Shown piece after piece: positions 35,492 through 43,664 of a stretch of 64,000 nucleotides of DNA. Position 1 is the first letter of the stretch, and each line of letters opens with the position of its first letter. Source of the DNA: an uncultured Lachnospiraceae bacterium (GTDB taxonomy: Bacteria > Bacillota > Clostridia > Lachnospirales > Lachnospiraceae); assembly GCA_910578645.1 (NCBI GenBank), contig CAJTQI010000011.1, positions 1 to 64,000 on the forward strand, written 5' to 3'. The position numbers were made by a program, and so were the translations under genes. The notes beneath the pieces are model-generated. The model ran no database searches. It was not told where the DNA came from and saw nothing but the letters and a program-made list of their open reading frames with translations.

Positions 35492-36835
35492 TCATCCTTC
35501 TACCCGCATTTTCCTCCGACACCTCCAATAATACCACATTCCGGTAAGGTCAGCCAGTATCCATCCAATCGGAACTGACATCCATATACCTGTCACCCCA
35601 ATCTGTTCCACGCCTGACAGTACATATGCCAGAAGCACCCGTGTCCCCAGGGAAACCACCGTAAGTACCACGGAAATACCCGGCCTGTGGATAGCTCTGT
35701 AATAACCGTAAAATAAAAACAACAGCCCGATACCGAAATAAAATATACCTTCTATCCGCAGATATCCCACACCTACGGCAATCACTTCCACACTCTCTTC
35801 ATTTAGGAACAATCCCATAAGAGGTCTGGCAAACGCAACTACAAGAACCGAGATAATCAGACAGAAAACAAATGCCCCCGCCACCGCATCCCGCATTCCT
35901 TTACGGATACGCTCCTCCTTGCCGGCTCCATAATTTTGCGCCACATAAGTGGAGAACGCATTCCCGAAATCCTGCACCGGCGCATAGGCAAAAGAATCTA
36001 TCTTCACTGCCGCTGCAAAGGCTGCCATCACCACCGGACCAAAACTATTCACAAGACCTTGCACCATCAAAATACCGAAGTTCATGATAGACTGCTGTAA
36101 GCATGTCAAGGTTGACAATCCCACCAATTCCCCCAGAATCCGCATATCCCATACACGATTCTTGCCCGTGACTCTCAATTCAGGATAATGGGCGGCATAA
36201 TATACAAGAATCCCGATTCCTGCCACATATTGGGATATGACAGTGGCAATCGCCGCACCGGCCACACCCCATAAAAGCCCTCTGATAAAGAAAATATCAA
36301 GGGCGATATTCATGACCGCCGAAATGCCTAAGAATAAAAGCGGTACAACAGAATTGCCCACGGAGCGGAGCAGATTCCCCACAAAGTTATATAAAAATAC
36401 CGCAAGAACACCTGCAAAAATCCACATAAGGTATTCCCGCATCAGCGGAGCTACTTCCTCCGGCACACGCAGAAAGATAAGAATACCTTCCATCCCTGCA
36501 TACACAATAACGTTCAGGACAAGCGCTACCCCTCCAATTGCTACAAAAGCGATAAAAATCCCCTTCTCCAGCCTGTCCTGGTTTCTGCTGCCAAACTGCA
36601 TGGAAAAAAAAGCGCTGCTACCCATGCACAATCCAATGATAATCGATGTGATAAATACCATCAAAGTATACGCCGAGCCAACCGCCGCCAGCGCATTCTC
36701 CCCCAGATACCTCCCCACAATGAGCGTGTCTACTATATTATATAGCTGCTGAAGCAGGTTTCCCACCATGATGGGAAATGCAAACTTCAACAGCTTACCC
36801 ATGATACTCCCCTGTGTCAAATCATAACTAGCCAT
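35492..36835 (-). CDS. MATE-family efflux transporter
   Basis: A 447-residue protein with twelve predicted membrane segments and the MATE signature at the N-terminus (GSIMGKLLKFAFPIMVGNLLQ, NIVDTLIVGRYLGENALAAVG). The later half repeats this pattern (FGPVVMAAFAAAVKIDSFAY). MATE proteins export cationic drugs or metabolites using sodium or proton gradients. AAGGAAA lies 5 bases before ATG. It follows glnA by about 100 bases on the same strand, perhaps as readthrough. Confidence 0.95.
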   Translation of the reverse strand: MASYDLTQGSIMGKLLKFAFPIMVGNLLQQLYNIVDTLIVGRYLGENALAAVGSAYTLMVFITSIIIGLCMGSSAFFSMQFGSRNQDRLEKGIFIAFVAIGGVALVLNVIVYAGMEGILIFLRVPEEVAPLMREYLMWIFAGVLAVFLYNFVGNLLRSVGNSVVPLLFLGISAVMNIALDIFFIRGLLWGVAGAAIATVISQYVAGIGILVYYAAHYPELRVTGKNRVWDMRILGELVGLSTLTCLQQSIMNFGILMVQGLVNSFGPVVMAAFAAAVKIDSFAYAPVQDFGNAFSTYVAQNYGAGKEERIRKGMRDAVAGAFVFCLIISVLVVAFARPLMGLFLNEESVEVIAVGVGYLRIEGIFYFGIGLLFLFYGYYRAIHRPGISVVLTVVSLGTRVLLAYVLSGVEQIGVTGIWMSVPIGWILADLTGMWYYWRCRRKMRVEG

Positions 36836-36936
36836 AACTTTCCTTCACAATATTACTTTTTATCTCTCGTTCCGGGGCTGCAAATCTTGCGCATTCCCCG
36901 GAACATGAATTAGAATATACCCGCGCTACGTCTTAT

Positions 36937-38373
36937 TTAGAGGTCATAGTACATCTGGAACTCTGCCGGGTTCGGAATCTGCTCCATCTTCTTGAGCTCT
37001 CCACGTTTACGTGCAATCCACAAATCAATGAGTCTCTGAGGGAATACACCGCCCTTTGTCAAATAATCGTGGTCTGCTTCCAGTGCATCAAGCGCCTCGC
37101 CGAGAGATTTCGGAAGTCCTTTGATTTTCTTCTGCTCTTCTTCCGTCAGGTTGTATAAATTAAAGTCATAAGGTCCCCACCCGTTCTTCTCAGGGTCAAT
37201 CTTGTTCTCGACACCGTCTAACCCCGCCATCAAAATTGCCGCATATGCATAATAGGGATTCGCCGTTGCATCAGGGTTTCGTAGTTCAAAACGCTTCGCT
37301 TCCGGAGACTTTGCATAAGCCGGAATACGGATAACTGCGCTCCTGTTAGATGTGGCATAGCCAACCGTGACGGGCGCCTCATAACCTGGTACAAGACGCT
37401 TGAACGAATTTGTGGACGGATTCGTAAACGCACATAAAGACGCAATGTGCTTGAGCAAACCACCCATAAAATAATGGGCCGTGCGGCTCAAGCCTGAATA
37501 CCCCTGTTCATCATAGAAAACAGGCTTTCCGTCCTTCAAAAGCAACATATGTACATGTAGCCCGTTACCTGCCTCCTGGTAAATAGGTTTGGGCATGAAA
37601 GTTGCCGTCTTCCCTTCCTTCGCCGCAAGGTTCTTGATGATATACTTGATAATCATGGTGTTATCCGCCATGGCAGGCATATCCGCAAGCTCCACTTCAA
37701 TCTCCATCTGACCTGGCCCGCCTACTTCATGATGATGGTATTTTACCTTGATTCCCCAATCCTCCATCATCATGCACATACGGCTTCTTAAATCATATCC
37801 CACATCCTGCGGAGCCGCCACATGATAGCCGCCCTTGTAAGGCACCTCATAACCATTGTTGCCTATCTGCTCCGGATTGAGGCTGCAGTTCCATGCCGCC
37901 TGTCTCGTGTCAATCCGGTAGCCGCACTGTTTCGGCGTCACCTCATAACGCGCACTGTCAAACAGATAAAATTCAAACTCCGGCCCGATTACCATACGGT
38001 CGGCAATTCCGCTTTCTTTCATATACTCTACCGCACGCAGACTGACATTCTTCGGATATTGGTCAAAAGGTTTATTCTCGCCCTGACCAATCGTACACAC
38101 ATTGCCACACATCGTCAGCGTAGGCACTTGTGCAAATGGGTCTACATACGCCGTATCCGGGTCCGGCAGAAATACCATGTCGCTCTTCTCCACAGGCGCA
38201 TAGCCGTAATTGGAACCGTCGAAACCTATTCCGTAGATAAATGTCTCCTCACTAAACCGCTCCACCGGAATCGTGATATGACGCCACCGTCCGTCGATAT
38301 CCGTCATTTTGAAATCAATCATGCGGATTTCTTTCTCTTCGCACAACTTTCTGATTGCTACACTTCTGTCCAT
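36937..38373 (-). CDS. glnA: Glutamine synthetase, type I
   Basis: A 478-residue GSI enzyme joining ammonia to glutamate with ATP. Recognisable are the beta-grasp N-terminus (IRMIDFKMTDIDGRWRHITI, FDGSNYGY), the metal and glutamate-binding blocks (IGPEFEFYLFD, VKYHHHEVGGPGQMEIEV) and FMPKPIYQEAGNGLHVHMLL. Further on are the ATP-binding region NRSAVIRIP and the C-terminal NPYYAYAAILMAGLDGV. It is slightly longer than the Bacillus-type (about 444). A likely start has AAAGGAG 10 bases upstream. There is no GlnR gene beside it. Confidence 0.96.
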   Translation of the reverse strand: MDRSVAIRKLCEEKEIRMIDFKMTDIDGRWRHITIPVERFSEETFIYGIGFDGSNYGYAPVEKSDMVFLPDPDTAYVDPFAQVPTLTMCGNVCTIGQGENKPFDQYPKNVSLRAVEYMKESGIADRMVIGPEFEFYLFDSARYEVTPKQCGYRIDTRQAAWNCSLNPEQIGNNGYEVPYKGGYHVAAPQDVGYDLRSRMCMMMEDWGIKVKYHHHEVGGPGQMEIEVELADMPAMADNTMIIKYIIKNLAAKEGKTATFMPKPIYQEAGNGLHVHMLLLKDGKPVFYDEQGYSGLSRTAHYFMGGLLKHIASLCAFTNPSTNSFKRLVPGYEAPVTVGYATSNRSAVIRIPAYAKSPEAKRFELRNPDATANPYYAYAAILMAGLDGVENKIDPEKNGWGPYDFNLYNLTEEEQKKIKGLPKSLGEALDALEADHDYLTKGGVFPQRLIDLWIARKRGELKKMEQIPNPAEFQMYYDL

Positions 38374-38548
38374 AACCCCCTGCTCCTTTCGCTTTATCCC
38401 TTGTTGTCCCTATAGTCTAAAAACTTTGGCGTAAGCCCTTCCACGGCATACCGCCTACACAGATAGTATACCATAAGTATGCGCCCGGATTCCATCCGTC
38501 AAAACCAAAATAAACAAGAAAAATGCATACTCCTCACTACCCAAAAAT

Positions 38549-39907
38549 CTATTCTTTCCACACCGCCCACGTCAGTGCAAAGGAGACACAAAAAGATACC
38601 GCCAGGACAAGACCGTACTGCCAAGTGTAGTCCAATGTAATCAAAAAGCCGGGAAGCCCTGTCACCCCATAGGAAACGGCACCAACCCCCAGTATAGAGC
38701 CCAAAAGCGCCCCCGCAGCGCCGCCTGCCATACCGCACATAAAAGGCTTCACGAACCGCAAATTCACCCCGAACATGGCAGGCTCCGTAATCCCCAGGGC
38801 CGCCGACAGAAACGATGGGATTGCGGCAGATTTTATCCTGGTATTCTTCGCTTTCATTCCCACTGCCAGACATGCCGCTCCTTGGGCAAAATTAGCCGCG
38901 GAAGCGATGGGCATCCAGGTGTTTGACCTGCCTGCCGCCAGCAATCCCGCTTCGATGACATTATACATATGATGAATACCGCAAACCACCGTAACCGGAT
39001 AGAAACCGCCCATGACCATAGCCCCGACGCCATGGCCCATAGCAATCAACCAACCGGCAAATTCCAACACATACGTCTCTGCCACAGAAGATACCGGCCC
39101 GATTACTCCCAATGTGACAGACGCTGTCATAAAAACCGTACACAACGGCGTCACAAACAAATCAAACATTTCAGGAACATGCCTGTGCAGCCAATTCTCT
39201 ACCTTGCACATAAGCCACACTGCAAACACCACCGGAAGTACATGTCCCTGGTACCCTACCTGCCTGACAGACAGAAATCCAAACAGATGCCACACCGGAA
39301 TATCAGCCCTATCCATAGACGCCGCCGACCAGGCATTGAGCAAATCCGGGTGAATCATAATCATGCCGATTACTGCCCCAAGAAATATATTTCCGCCAAA
39401 AACCTTGGCCGCCGACACTGCGACCAACACAGGAAGGAATGTAAATGCCGTATTCGCTATCATGCTAAGAATACTGTACCAATCGCTTTCTGCAAAGGAC
39501 ACAGATACTTTTCCTAATATCCCATCAAGACCCATCATCAGACCGGAAGCCACAATCGCCGGCAAAATCGGGACAAACACATCCCCCAATGTTCTAATTA
39601 TCCGCCAAAATAACGGAATCCTTGCTGCCACTGCAGCCCTTACTTCCTTGACGTCCTCCGTGCCACTGTTATCCAAAAATTCACCATATACTTTATTGAC
39701 AGCCCCGGTGCCGATAATAACCTGAAACTGTCCCTTATCACCCAGCACTCCTTTCACACCGTCTATGCCTTCCAGTATTCCGCGGTCGGTTTTATCTTCG
39801 TCAACCACAACAAAACGAAGCCTTGTGGCACAGCACGACACACGCACCAAGTTGTCCCGCCCTCCCAAAGCTTCACATATCTCTTCCGCACATTTTGCGT
39901 AATCCAT
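38549..39907 (-). CDS. PTS permease, EIIBC of the sucrose/trehalose family
   Basis: A 452-residue fused EIIB-EIIC. EIIB (residues 1-85) has the phosphorylated cysteine in CCATRLRF (Cys26). EIIC is a multi-span domain with the blocks MIANTAFTFLPVLVAVSAAKVFGG and GITEPAMFGVNLRF, typical of the Glc-superfamily branch for sucrose, trehalose and beta-glucosides. The sugar cannot be named from sequence. No EIIA domain is present, so it must use a shared one. It sits 119 bases after the HAD phosphatase gene, with a hairpin between them. Confidence 0.9.
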   Translation of the reverse strand: MDYAKCAEEICEALGGRDNLVRVSCCATRLRFVVVDEDKTDRGILEGIDGVKGVLGDKGQFQVIIGTGAVNKVYGEFLDNSGTEDVKEVRAAVAARIPLFWRIIRTLGDVFVPILPAIVASGLMMGLDGILGKVSVSFAESDWYSILSMIANTAFTFLPVLVAVSAAKVFGGNIFLGAVIGMIMIHPDLLNAWSAASMDRADIPVWHLFGFLSVRQVGYQGHVLPVVFAVWLMCKVENWLHRHVPEMFDLFVTPLCTVFMTASVTLGVIGPVSSVAETYVLEFAGWLIAMGHGVGAMVMGGFYPVTVVCGIHHMYNVIEAGLLAAGRSNTWMPIASAANFAQGAACLAVGMKAKNTRIKSAAIPSFLSAALGITEPAMFGVNLRFVKPFMCGMAGGAAGALLGSILGVGAVSYGVTGLPGFLITLDYTWQYGLVLAVSFCVSFALTWAVWKE

Positions 39908-39936
39908 GCCCCGCCCTCTCTTTTCTACACATAATC

Positions 39937-39969
39937 AAAAAGCATCAGTTTCACACTTGATGCGCTTTT
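39937..39969 (-). terminator. Hairpin between the HAD and PTS genes
   Basis: A 6-bp core stem GCATCA / TGATGC extended by AAAAG / CTTTT pairs around a 2-base bulge, followed by T5 on the minus strand. It could end or attenuate transcription between the two genes. Confidence 0.55.
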
Positions 39970-40026
39970 CCGGTTATGCATTTCCGGGCAAAATAATCTG
40001 GACATGTCAATATCAGAATGCGTGTT

Positions 40027-40866
40027 TTACCGACAGTCAATCAGATGATGCCGTAAAAAGGCCGTGCGGATTCCGTCTTCCCTCACAGACGGACAGACAT
40101 CATCGGATATTCTTTTCAATTCCCTGCTTCCGTTCCCCATACAGATGCTGAGTCCTGCAGTCACCATCATCTCCTTGTCGTTCATGCTGTCGCCGATAGC
40201 CACAGAATTATAGATGGGCATATGAAGGTACTCACAGATTCTCCGGATTGCCTTTCCCTTGTTGAACTCCCTGTTCACCACCTCGCCGTTGACAAACCCT
40301 CCCACATCCTTATCCTGGATACAAAATTCAAAATCAGAAGCCAAAACACTTTGCGGTTCCAAAAGCTGTTCCCTGGACGCACATGCAATCACAATCTTGT
40401 AAATCGGTTGCTCCCTGTATTCCCCCATAGGCAGGATATGTAAAGATTTCTCAATCTGTTCCCGCCACCGGAGCAACTCACCATTGTCGCCCTCCTGAAC
40501 ATGGCTGCGCAAATATTCTTTAAATTCTTCGTCCGTGTAAGCGCCGTCCATACATTCCACCGTCCTGTAGACGCCGTTTTTCTTTAATATATCCAGCACA
40601 GACTTTTTTTGTTCCTCTGACATCGGACAGTCATAGATTACCTTGCCTTGACACTCAATGTATCCCCCTGAACTGGCAATTACCCCGTCAAATTCATACT
40701 TAAGAAGCGGGCTTAGCATATCATAATTCCTGCCGGTACACAGGAATACATAATGCCCTTCCTCTCTCGCCTGATGAATCGCCCAGACAGCCGATTCCGG
40801 AGGCTCATTGCTGCCCGCCTCCGTCAAAGTCCCATCGACGTCCAGAAAGATTATTTTTTTCTCCAC
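40027..40866 (-). CDS. Cof-type HAD phosphatase
   Basis: A 279-residue haloacid dehalogenase of the Cof group. Motifs: IIFLDVDGTL (Asp nucleophile), FLCTGRN, then KGKAIRRICEYLHM with Lys, and AIGDSMNDKEMM. It is cytoplasmic and probably removes phosphate from a sugar phosphate. The start is GTG at 40866, supported by GGGGAG about 9 bases upstream and the DVDGT distance usual for the family. It may work with the PTS permease encoded downstream. Confidence 0.9.
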   Translation of the reverse strand: MEKKIIFLDVDGTLTEAGSNEPPESAVWAIHQAREEGHYVFLCTGRNYDMLSPLLKYEFDGVIASSGGYIECQGKVIYDCPMSEEQKKSVLDILKKNGVYRTVECMDGAYTDEEFKEYLRSHVQEGDNGELLRWREQIEKSLHILPMGEYREQPIYKIVIACASREQLLEPQSVLASDFEFCIQDKDVGGFVNGEVVNREFNKGKAIRRICEYLHMPIYNSVAIGDSMNDKEMMVTAGLSICMGNGSRELKRISDDVCPSVREDGIRTAFLRHHLIDCR

Positions 40867-40960
40867 TTTTACACACTCCCCGTTTATACAATGTATCTCT
40901 CCCGTTTAACGCACTTCCCCATTGTGCGCTTTCTATGTTATCGATTTCACAATTTACTAT

Positions 40961-40989
40961 ATGATACACCCGCTTTTTTGCGCTGTAAA
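40961..40989 (-). promoter_or_regulatory. Possible promoter of the HAD/PTS pair
   Basis: TTTACA (40984-40989), a 17-base spacer and TATCAT (40961-40966) on the minus strand, 95 bases before the HAD start. Confidence 0.55.
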
Positions 40990-41109
40990 GTATATAATTC
41001 ATAATAATCCTCCATTTCTGCGCATGTTTTTTGCGCATAACAAGTTTTTGTCAAGTGAGCGCAGACACAAATCTCGCGTGTGAAAAAGATTGCTTCTACG
41101 GCGAACCTA

Positions 41110-41142
41110 AAGAACCCGCAGGCTTCACGCCTGCGGGTTCTT
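41110..41142 (-). terminator. Terminator of the downstream peptide genes
   Basis: A perfect 14-bp stem (AAGAACCCGCAGGC and complement) with a 5-base loop, followed by TTT on the minus strand, 51 bases after peptide A. It is the strongest terminator near the cluster, and the likely 3' end of the peptide B-A transcript. Confidence 0.8.
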
Positions 41143-41192
41143 CCACTACGAAATCATCTAAATAACTTTTTAAGTCCTGACCACCTGGATTC

Positions 41193-41339
41193 CTAGAAAA
41201 ACCTAGGGGATACGTTCAGCAATGTGTAAGAATTTCTCTTCAACACCTCTGCCGGAACATGCTCATTGCCTACATGGCTCATAGCAACCAGATTCTTTAC
41301 AAAATAGCTTTCTACCATTGTCTTCATATAATTTTTCAT
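41193..41339 (-). CDS. Small peptide A of the NSYxxLNVSPRxF family
   Basis: A 48-residue peptide gene, too short for automated listing. It begins MKNYMKTMVESYFVKNL and ends with RNSYTLLNVSPRFF and TAG. GAGGAG lies 9 bases before ATG. Residues 1-22 could form an amphipathic, membrane-seeking helix. There is no cysteine and no transmembrane segment long enough to anchor it. It is aligned with peptide B at about 75% by eye, and shares its strand and probably its transcript. Function is unknown: precursor of a signal or antimicrobial peptide, or a toxin, are all possible. Conservation of the C-terminal 12 residues suggests that part is the active product. Confidence 0.85.
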   Translation of the reverse strand: MKNYMKTMVESYFVKNLVAMSHVGNEHVPAEVLKRNSYTLLNVSPRFF

Positions 41340-41463
41340 AATTTAATTCTCCTCTTCTTCTAACGCTTCTCTGCTTCCTACAGTTCTCTCTGCCCAAACT
41401 TTCTTGTGCCAGCTTCATCCTGCCACATTCTGTCTTTGCAGGCAATCTAATCTGGAAATCCGC

Positions 41464-41610
41464 CTAGAAAAGTCTAGGGGATACGTTCAGCAATGTATAC
41501 GAATTTCTTCTGAGCACTTCTGCAGAATTATCTTCGTTGGCTACATGCCCTAAAACAACCAGATTCTTGACAAAGTAATTTTCCACCATCGTCCTCATGT
41601 AATTTTTCAT
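41464..41610 (-). CDS. Small peptide B of the NSYxxLNVSPRxF family
   Basis: 48 residues, starting MKNYMRTMVENYFVKNLVVL and ending RRNSYTLLNVSPRLF. It is the only copy with Leu as the penultimate residue; the others have Phe. The ribosome site AAAGGTG sits 6 bases before ATG, the same spacing as in the E copy. It is divergent from the AraC-type regulator gene, with about 200 bases between the start codons. The promoter at 41718-41747 is shared with that gene's operator. The leader contains a hairpin AGAGAT / ATCTCT. Confidence 0.87.
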   Translation of the reverse strand: MKNYMRTMVENYFVKNLVVLGHVANEDNSAEVLRRNSYTLLNVSPRLF

Positions 41611-41717
41611 GATTAACACCTTTCTTCCTTTCGGATTTGCTTTTCTGAACCAGAGATGTTATGATTATCTCTGTTCCGTTTACAATACATAATATACTCC
41701 ATCCAGACCTTTCCAAC

Positions 41718-41779
41718 TAGATACTTTTTTGACTTATTTTAGGTCAATATTGACATATATGGAATAAAATTACTATAAA
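41718..41779. promoter_or_regulatory. Divergent promoter-operator of peptide B and the AraC-type regulator
   Basis: On the minus strand TTGACC (41742-41747), an 18-base spacer and TATCTA (41718-41723) drive peptide B. On the plus strand TTGACA (41750-41755), an 18-base spacer and TATAAA (41774-41779) drive the regulator. Both -35 boxes overlap the perfect 12-base palindrome GTCAATATTGAC (41743-41754). A third TTGAC half-site lies at 41729-41733. A regulator binding the palindrome would affect both genes. Confidence 0.8.
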
Positions 41780-41808
41780 ACCCACTGACAGAAAGGCAAA
41801 GTTATCCA

Positions 41809-42651
41809 ATGTACCATAGTTATTATGAGCAGCCCAAGAAAAGCAGCCCGTTAGGAATCCGCATCCTCTACCAGACGCTGCCGGGTGGATTCAACCCTCT
41901 GCACTGGCACGAGACACTGGAAATTTTATATCCGCTTAATGGTGATATGAATCTTCTGCTGGACGGTGAGACATACCATCTCCCGAAAAAGAATCTTACC
42001 GTAATCGAATCCAGACAGGCACACAGCACACAGATTTACGGCGATACTGCCATGAACATCTGCATCCATATTTCCAAAGACAAACTCAAAAGCTACTTCC
42101 CAGATATCGGGCTGTACCAAATTCAGTGCATTCCCGAGAAAATCCATGACGGGAAGTTTCCGGCTTACTATGAAATATGCCAGATGATGTCGCAGCTCAC
42201 AAAGCTCTATATATCGGAAACGCCTGTGAGCTATCTGGAATCGGAAGGAATTATCCTACAGGTACTTGCACGACTTCTTCGCCATTTTGGCATACGGGCT
42301 AACGACAATACACCGGAATCCGGGCAGTCGTCCAGCGACCGCATCCACCAGGTTCTCACCTGGGTGGAAGAACATTACAGCGATACAATCTCCCTGACCG
42401 ATGTGGCAGACAAACTCTGCATCAGCCGGGAATACTTCTGCCGTCTCTTCCGCCAGAGTATGGGCATCACATTCCAGGAGTACCTGACCGGTATCAGACT
42501 TAACCATGCCTATCAGGACTTGCTCCATACCGATACGCCAATCTCCGAAGTCATGGAACAAAGCGGATTTACAAACCAGAAGAAATTCAATGCAAGTTTT
42601 AAGAAATTGTATGGGCATACGCCCTCTGAAGTGCGTAAACTAGAGCAGTAA
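41809..42651 (+). CDS. AraC-type transcription regulator within the peptide cluster
   Basis: A 280-residue regulator. The N-terminal half is a cupin-like sensor (NPLHWHETLEILYPLNGDMNL, with a likely His pair). The C-terminal half has two helix-turn-helix motifs (ISLTDVADKLCISREYFCRLFR and PISEVMEQSGFTNQKKFNASFKKLYG). AraC proteins usually bind sugars or other small ligands and then bind paired direct repeats; here the nearby palindrome GTCAATATTGAC is a candidate site. AAAGG lies about 15 bases before the ATG. It is transcribed against the five peptide genes that flank it. A role in peptide expression is likely but not proved; it could instead control the sugar genes downstream. Confidence 0.92.
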   Translation: MYHSYYEQPKKSSPLGIRILYQTLPGGFNPLHWHETLEILYPLNGDMNLLLDGETYHLPKKNLTVIESRQAHSTQIYGDTAMNICIHISKDKLKSYFPDIGLYQIQCIPEKIHDGKFPAYYEICQMMSQLTKLYISETPVSYLESEGIILQVLARLLRHFGIRANDNTPESGQSSSDRIHQVLTWVEEHYSDTISLTDVADKLCISREYFCRLFRQSMGITFQEYLTGIRLNHAYQDLLHTDTPISEVMEQSGFTNQKKFNASFKKLYGHTPSEVRKLEQ

Positions 42652-42669
42652 ATTCTTTTATCTAACAAA

Positions 42670-42701
42670 AATAAGCCCTCCGCATACCCGGAAGGCTTAT
42701 T
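42670..42701. terminator. Terminator of the AraC-type gene and the upstream peptide transcript
   Basis: A 12-bp stem with one mismatch (AATAAGCCCTCC / GGAAGGCTTATT) lies between the convergent AraC-type gene and peptide C. It can stop both. Confidence 0.8.
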
Positions 42702-42815
42702 CTATTTCAAAACTATGCATTTTTTATGAGAAACCTTTCTTTTTATTTTCTTCCTACCGTATACCCTGACGGCTTATACCATATTCCTTAGCTTCCGCCA
42801 ATTGCTGTTTCTTCT

Positions 42816-42938
42816 TTAGAAGAATCTGGGGGATACGTTCAGTACCGCATAGGAATTGTTTCTCATCATCTCGCCGGATTTGTTCTCTGCAACTGCCACA
42901 AGGCTCTTCATAACGCTCTTCATATAATTTTTCATCAT
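42816..42938 (-). CDS. Small peptide C of the NSYxxLNVSPRxF family
   Basis: 40 residues, beginning MMKNYMKSVMKSLVAVAENK and ending NNSYAVLNVSPRFF. Two adjacent ATG codons occur; the first (42938) has AAGGTG with 6 bases of spacing, as in copies B and E. It lacks about 8 residues of the middle of the long copies. It is 173 bases from peptide D and nearly identical to it, the product of a recent tandem duplication. Confidence 0.83.
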   Translation of the reverse strand: MMKNYMKSVMKSLVAVAENKSGEMMRNNSYAVLNVSPRFF

Positions 42939-42988
42939 TTTACACACCTTTCTTTTTTATTTTACTTTATTGATTCGTTTCCTAATTC

Positions 42989-43111
42989 TTAGAAGAATCT
43001 AGGAGATACATTCAGTACTGCGTAGGAATTGTTTTTTAACATCTCGCCGGATTTGTTCTCTGCAACTGCCACAAGGCTCTTCATAATGCTCTTCATATAA
43101 TTTTTCATCAT
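42989..43111 (-). CDS. Small peptide D of the NSYxxLNVSPRxF family
   Basis: 40 residues, beginning MMKNYMKSIMKSLVAVAENK and ending NNSYAVLNVSPRFF. It differs from peptide C at only three positions (Ile/Val at 9, Leu/Met and Lys/Arg near 25). The ribosome site and leader are the same as in C, and the downstream spacer of about 50 bases is also almost identical, confirming the tandem duplication. Confidence 0.83.
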   Translation of the reverse strand: MMKNYMKSIMKSLVAVAENKSGEMLKNNSYAVLNVSPRFF

Positions 43112-43161
43112 TCTACACACCTTTCTTTTTTATTTTACTTTATTGATTCGCTTCCTAATTC

Positions 43162-43308
43162 TTAGAAGAATCTAGGGGAAACATTCAACATTGTGTAAGA
43201 ATTTCTTCTAAGCACTTCTACGGAATTTTCTTTCTTCCCCACATTGCCAAGAGCAACCAGATTCTTTACGAAATAATTCTCTACCATTGTTCTCATGTGA
43301 TTTTTCAT
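43162..43308 (-). CDS. Small peptide E of the NSYxxLNVSPRxF family
   Basis: 48 residues, beginning MKNHMRTMVENYFVKNLVAL and ending RRNSYTMLNVSPRFF. It is closest to A and B. AAGGTG lies 6 bases before ATG. It is the first peptide of the E-D-C group; the promoter-operator at 43415-43451 is 107 bases upstream. A conserved leader block (TGTATTGTAAACGGAAC) is shared with peptide B. Confidence 0.87.
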   Translation of the reverse strand: MKNHMRTMVENYFVKNLVALGNVGKKENSVEVLRRNSYTMLNVSPRFF

Positions 43309-43414
43309 AATTAACACCTTCCTTTCGAATTTGTTCTCCCCCGTCCCGGAAATCTTTTTGTTTATCTCCGTTCCGTTTACAATACAGAGCATACTCCATA
43401 ACAACGATATCAAC

Positions 43415-43451
43415 AAGATACTTTTTTGACTTGTTTTAAGTCAATATTGAC
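43415..43451 (-). promoter_or_regulatory. Promoter-operator of peptides E-D-C
   Basis: TTGACT (43439-43444), an 18-base spacer and TATCTT (43415-43420). The palindrome GTCAATATTGAC (43440-43451) overlaps the -35. A further TTGACTT at 43426-43432 makes a 7-bp inverted pair (with AAGTCAA at 43438-43444). A stretch of about 37 bases is nearly identical to that at the peptide B/AraC site, though no divergent gene exists here. This points to duplication of the whole control region. Confidence 0.8.
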
Positions 43452-43478
43452 AACAAAACAAGTGGAGGAAGCTCTTAT

Positions 43479-43568
43479 AAAAAAAGTTGGCCCGGCGGCC
43501 AACTTTGCAAGAATTTGCCCTGCAAATTCTTGTTGGCATCTCACTACACTATGGCGTACTTTCCCATA
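43479..43568 (-). repeat. Dispersed hairpin element, type 1, full copy
   Basis: About 90 bases, almost identical to 58120-58209. On the minus strand it begins TATGGGAAAGTACGCCATAG, followed by GTGAGATGCCAAC. Two stems follow (AAGAATTTG / CAAATTCTT, then AAGTTGGCC / GGCCAACTT), and seven T end it. It lies 97 bases after the alpha-mannosidase stop, so it can serve as the terminator of the sugar operon. Confidence 0.85.
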
Positions 43569-43664
43569 GGGTAAAAGGAAACCGCCGTAATACTTTAAAG
43601 CATTACGGCGGTTCTTCCAAATAATAAATTTTTATAAATTTTTACCGAACTTTATCAATATCAT

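Noticed and set aside
40805..41002. A 65-codon frame with GGAGG 6 bases before ATG, overlapping the start of the HAD gene
   Set aside because: The ribosome site is good, but the frame contains the likely HAD promoter and overlaps the HAD gene by 62 bases. Its protein shows no pattern. It could still be a leader ORF.
41263..41716. 60-62-codon minus-strand frames in other phases over peptides A and B
   Set aside because: They are shadows of the peptide genes: each overlaps the real short frame, which has the ribosome site and the conserved tail.
41193..43308. Lanthipeptide or other cysteine-based modified peptide precursors
   Set aside because: None of the five peptides has cysteine and there is no LanM, LanB/C, radical SAM or YcaO gene close by.
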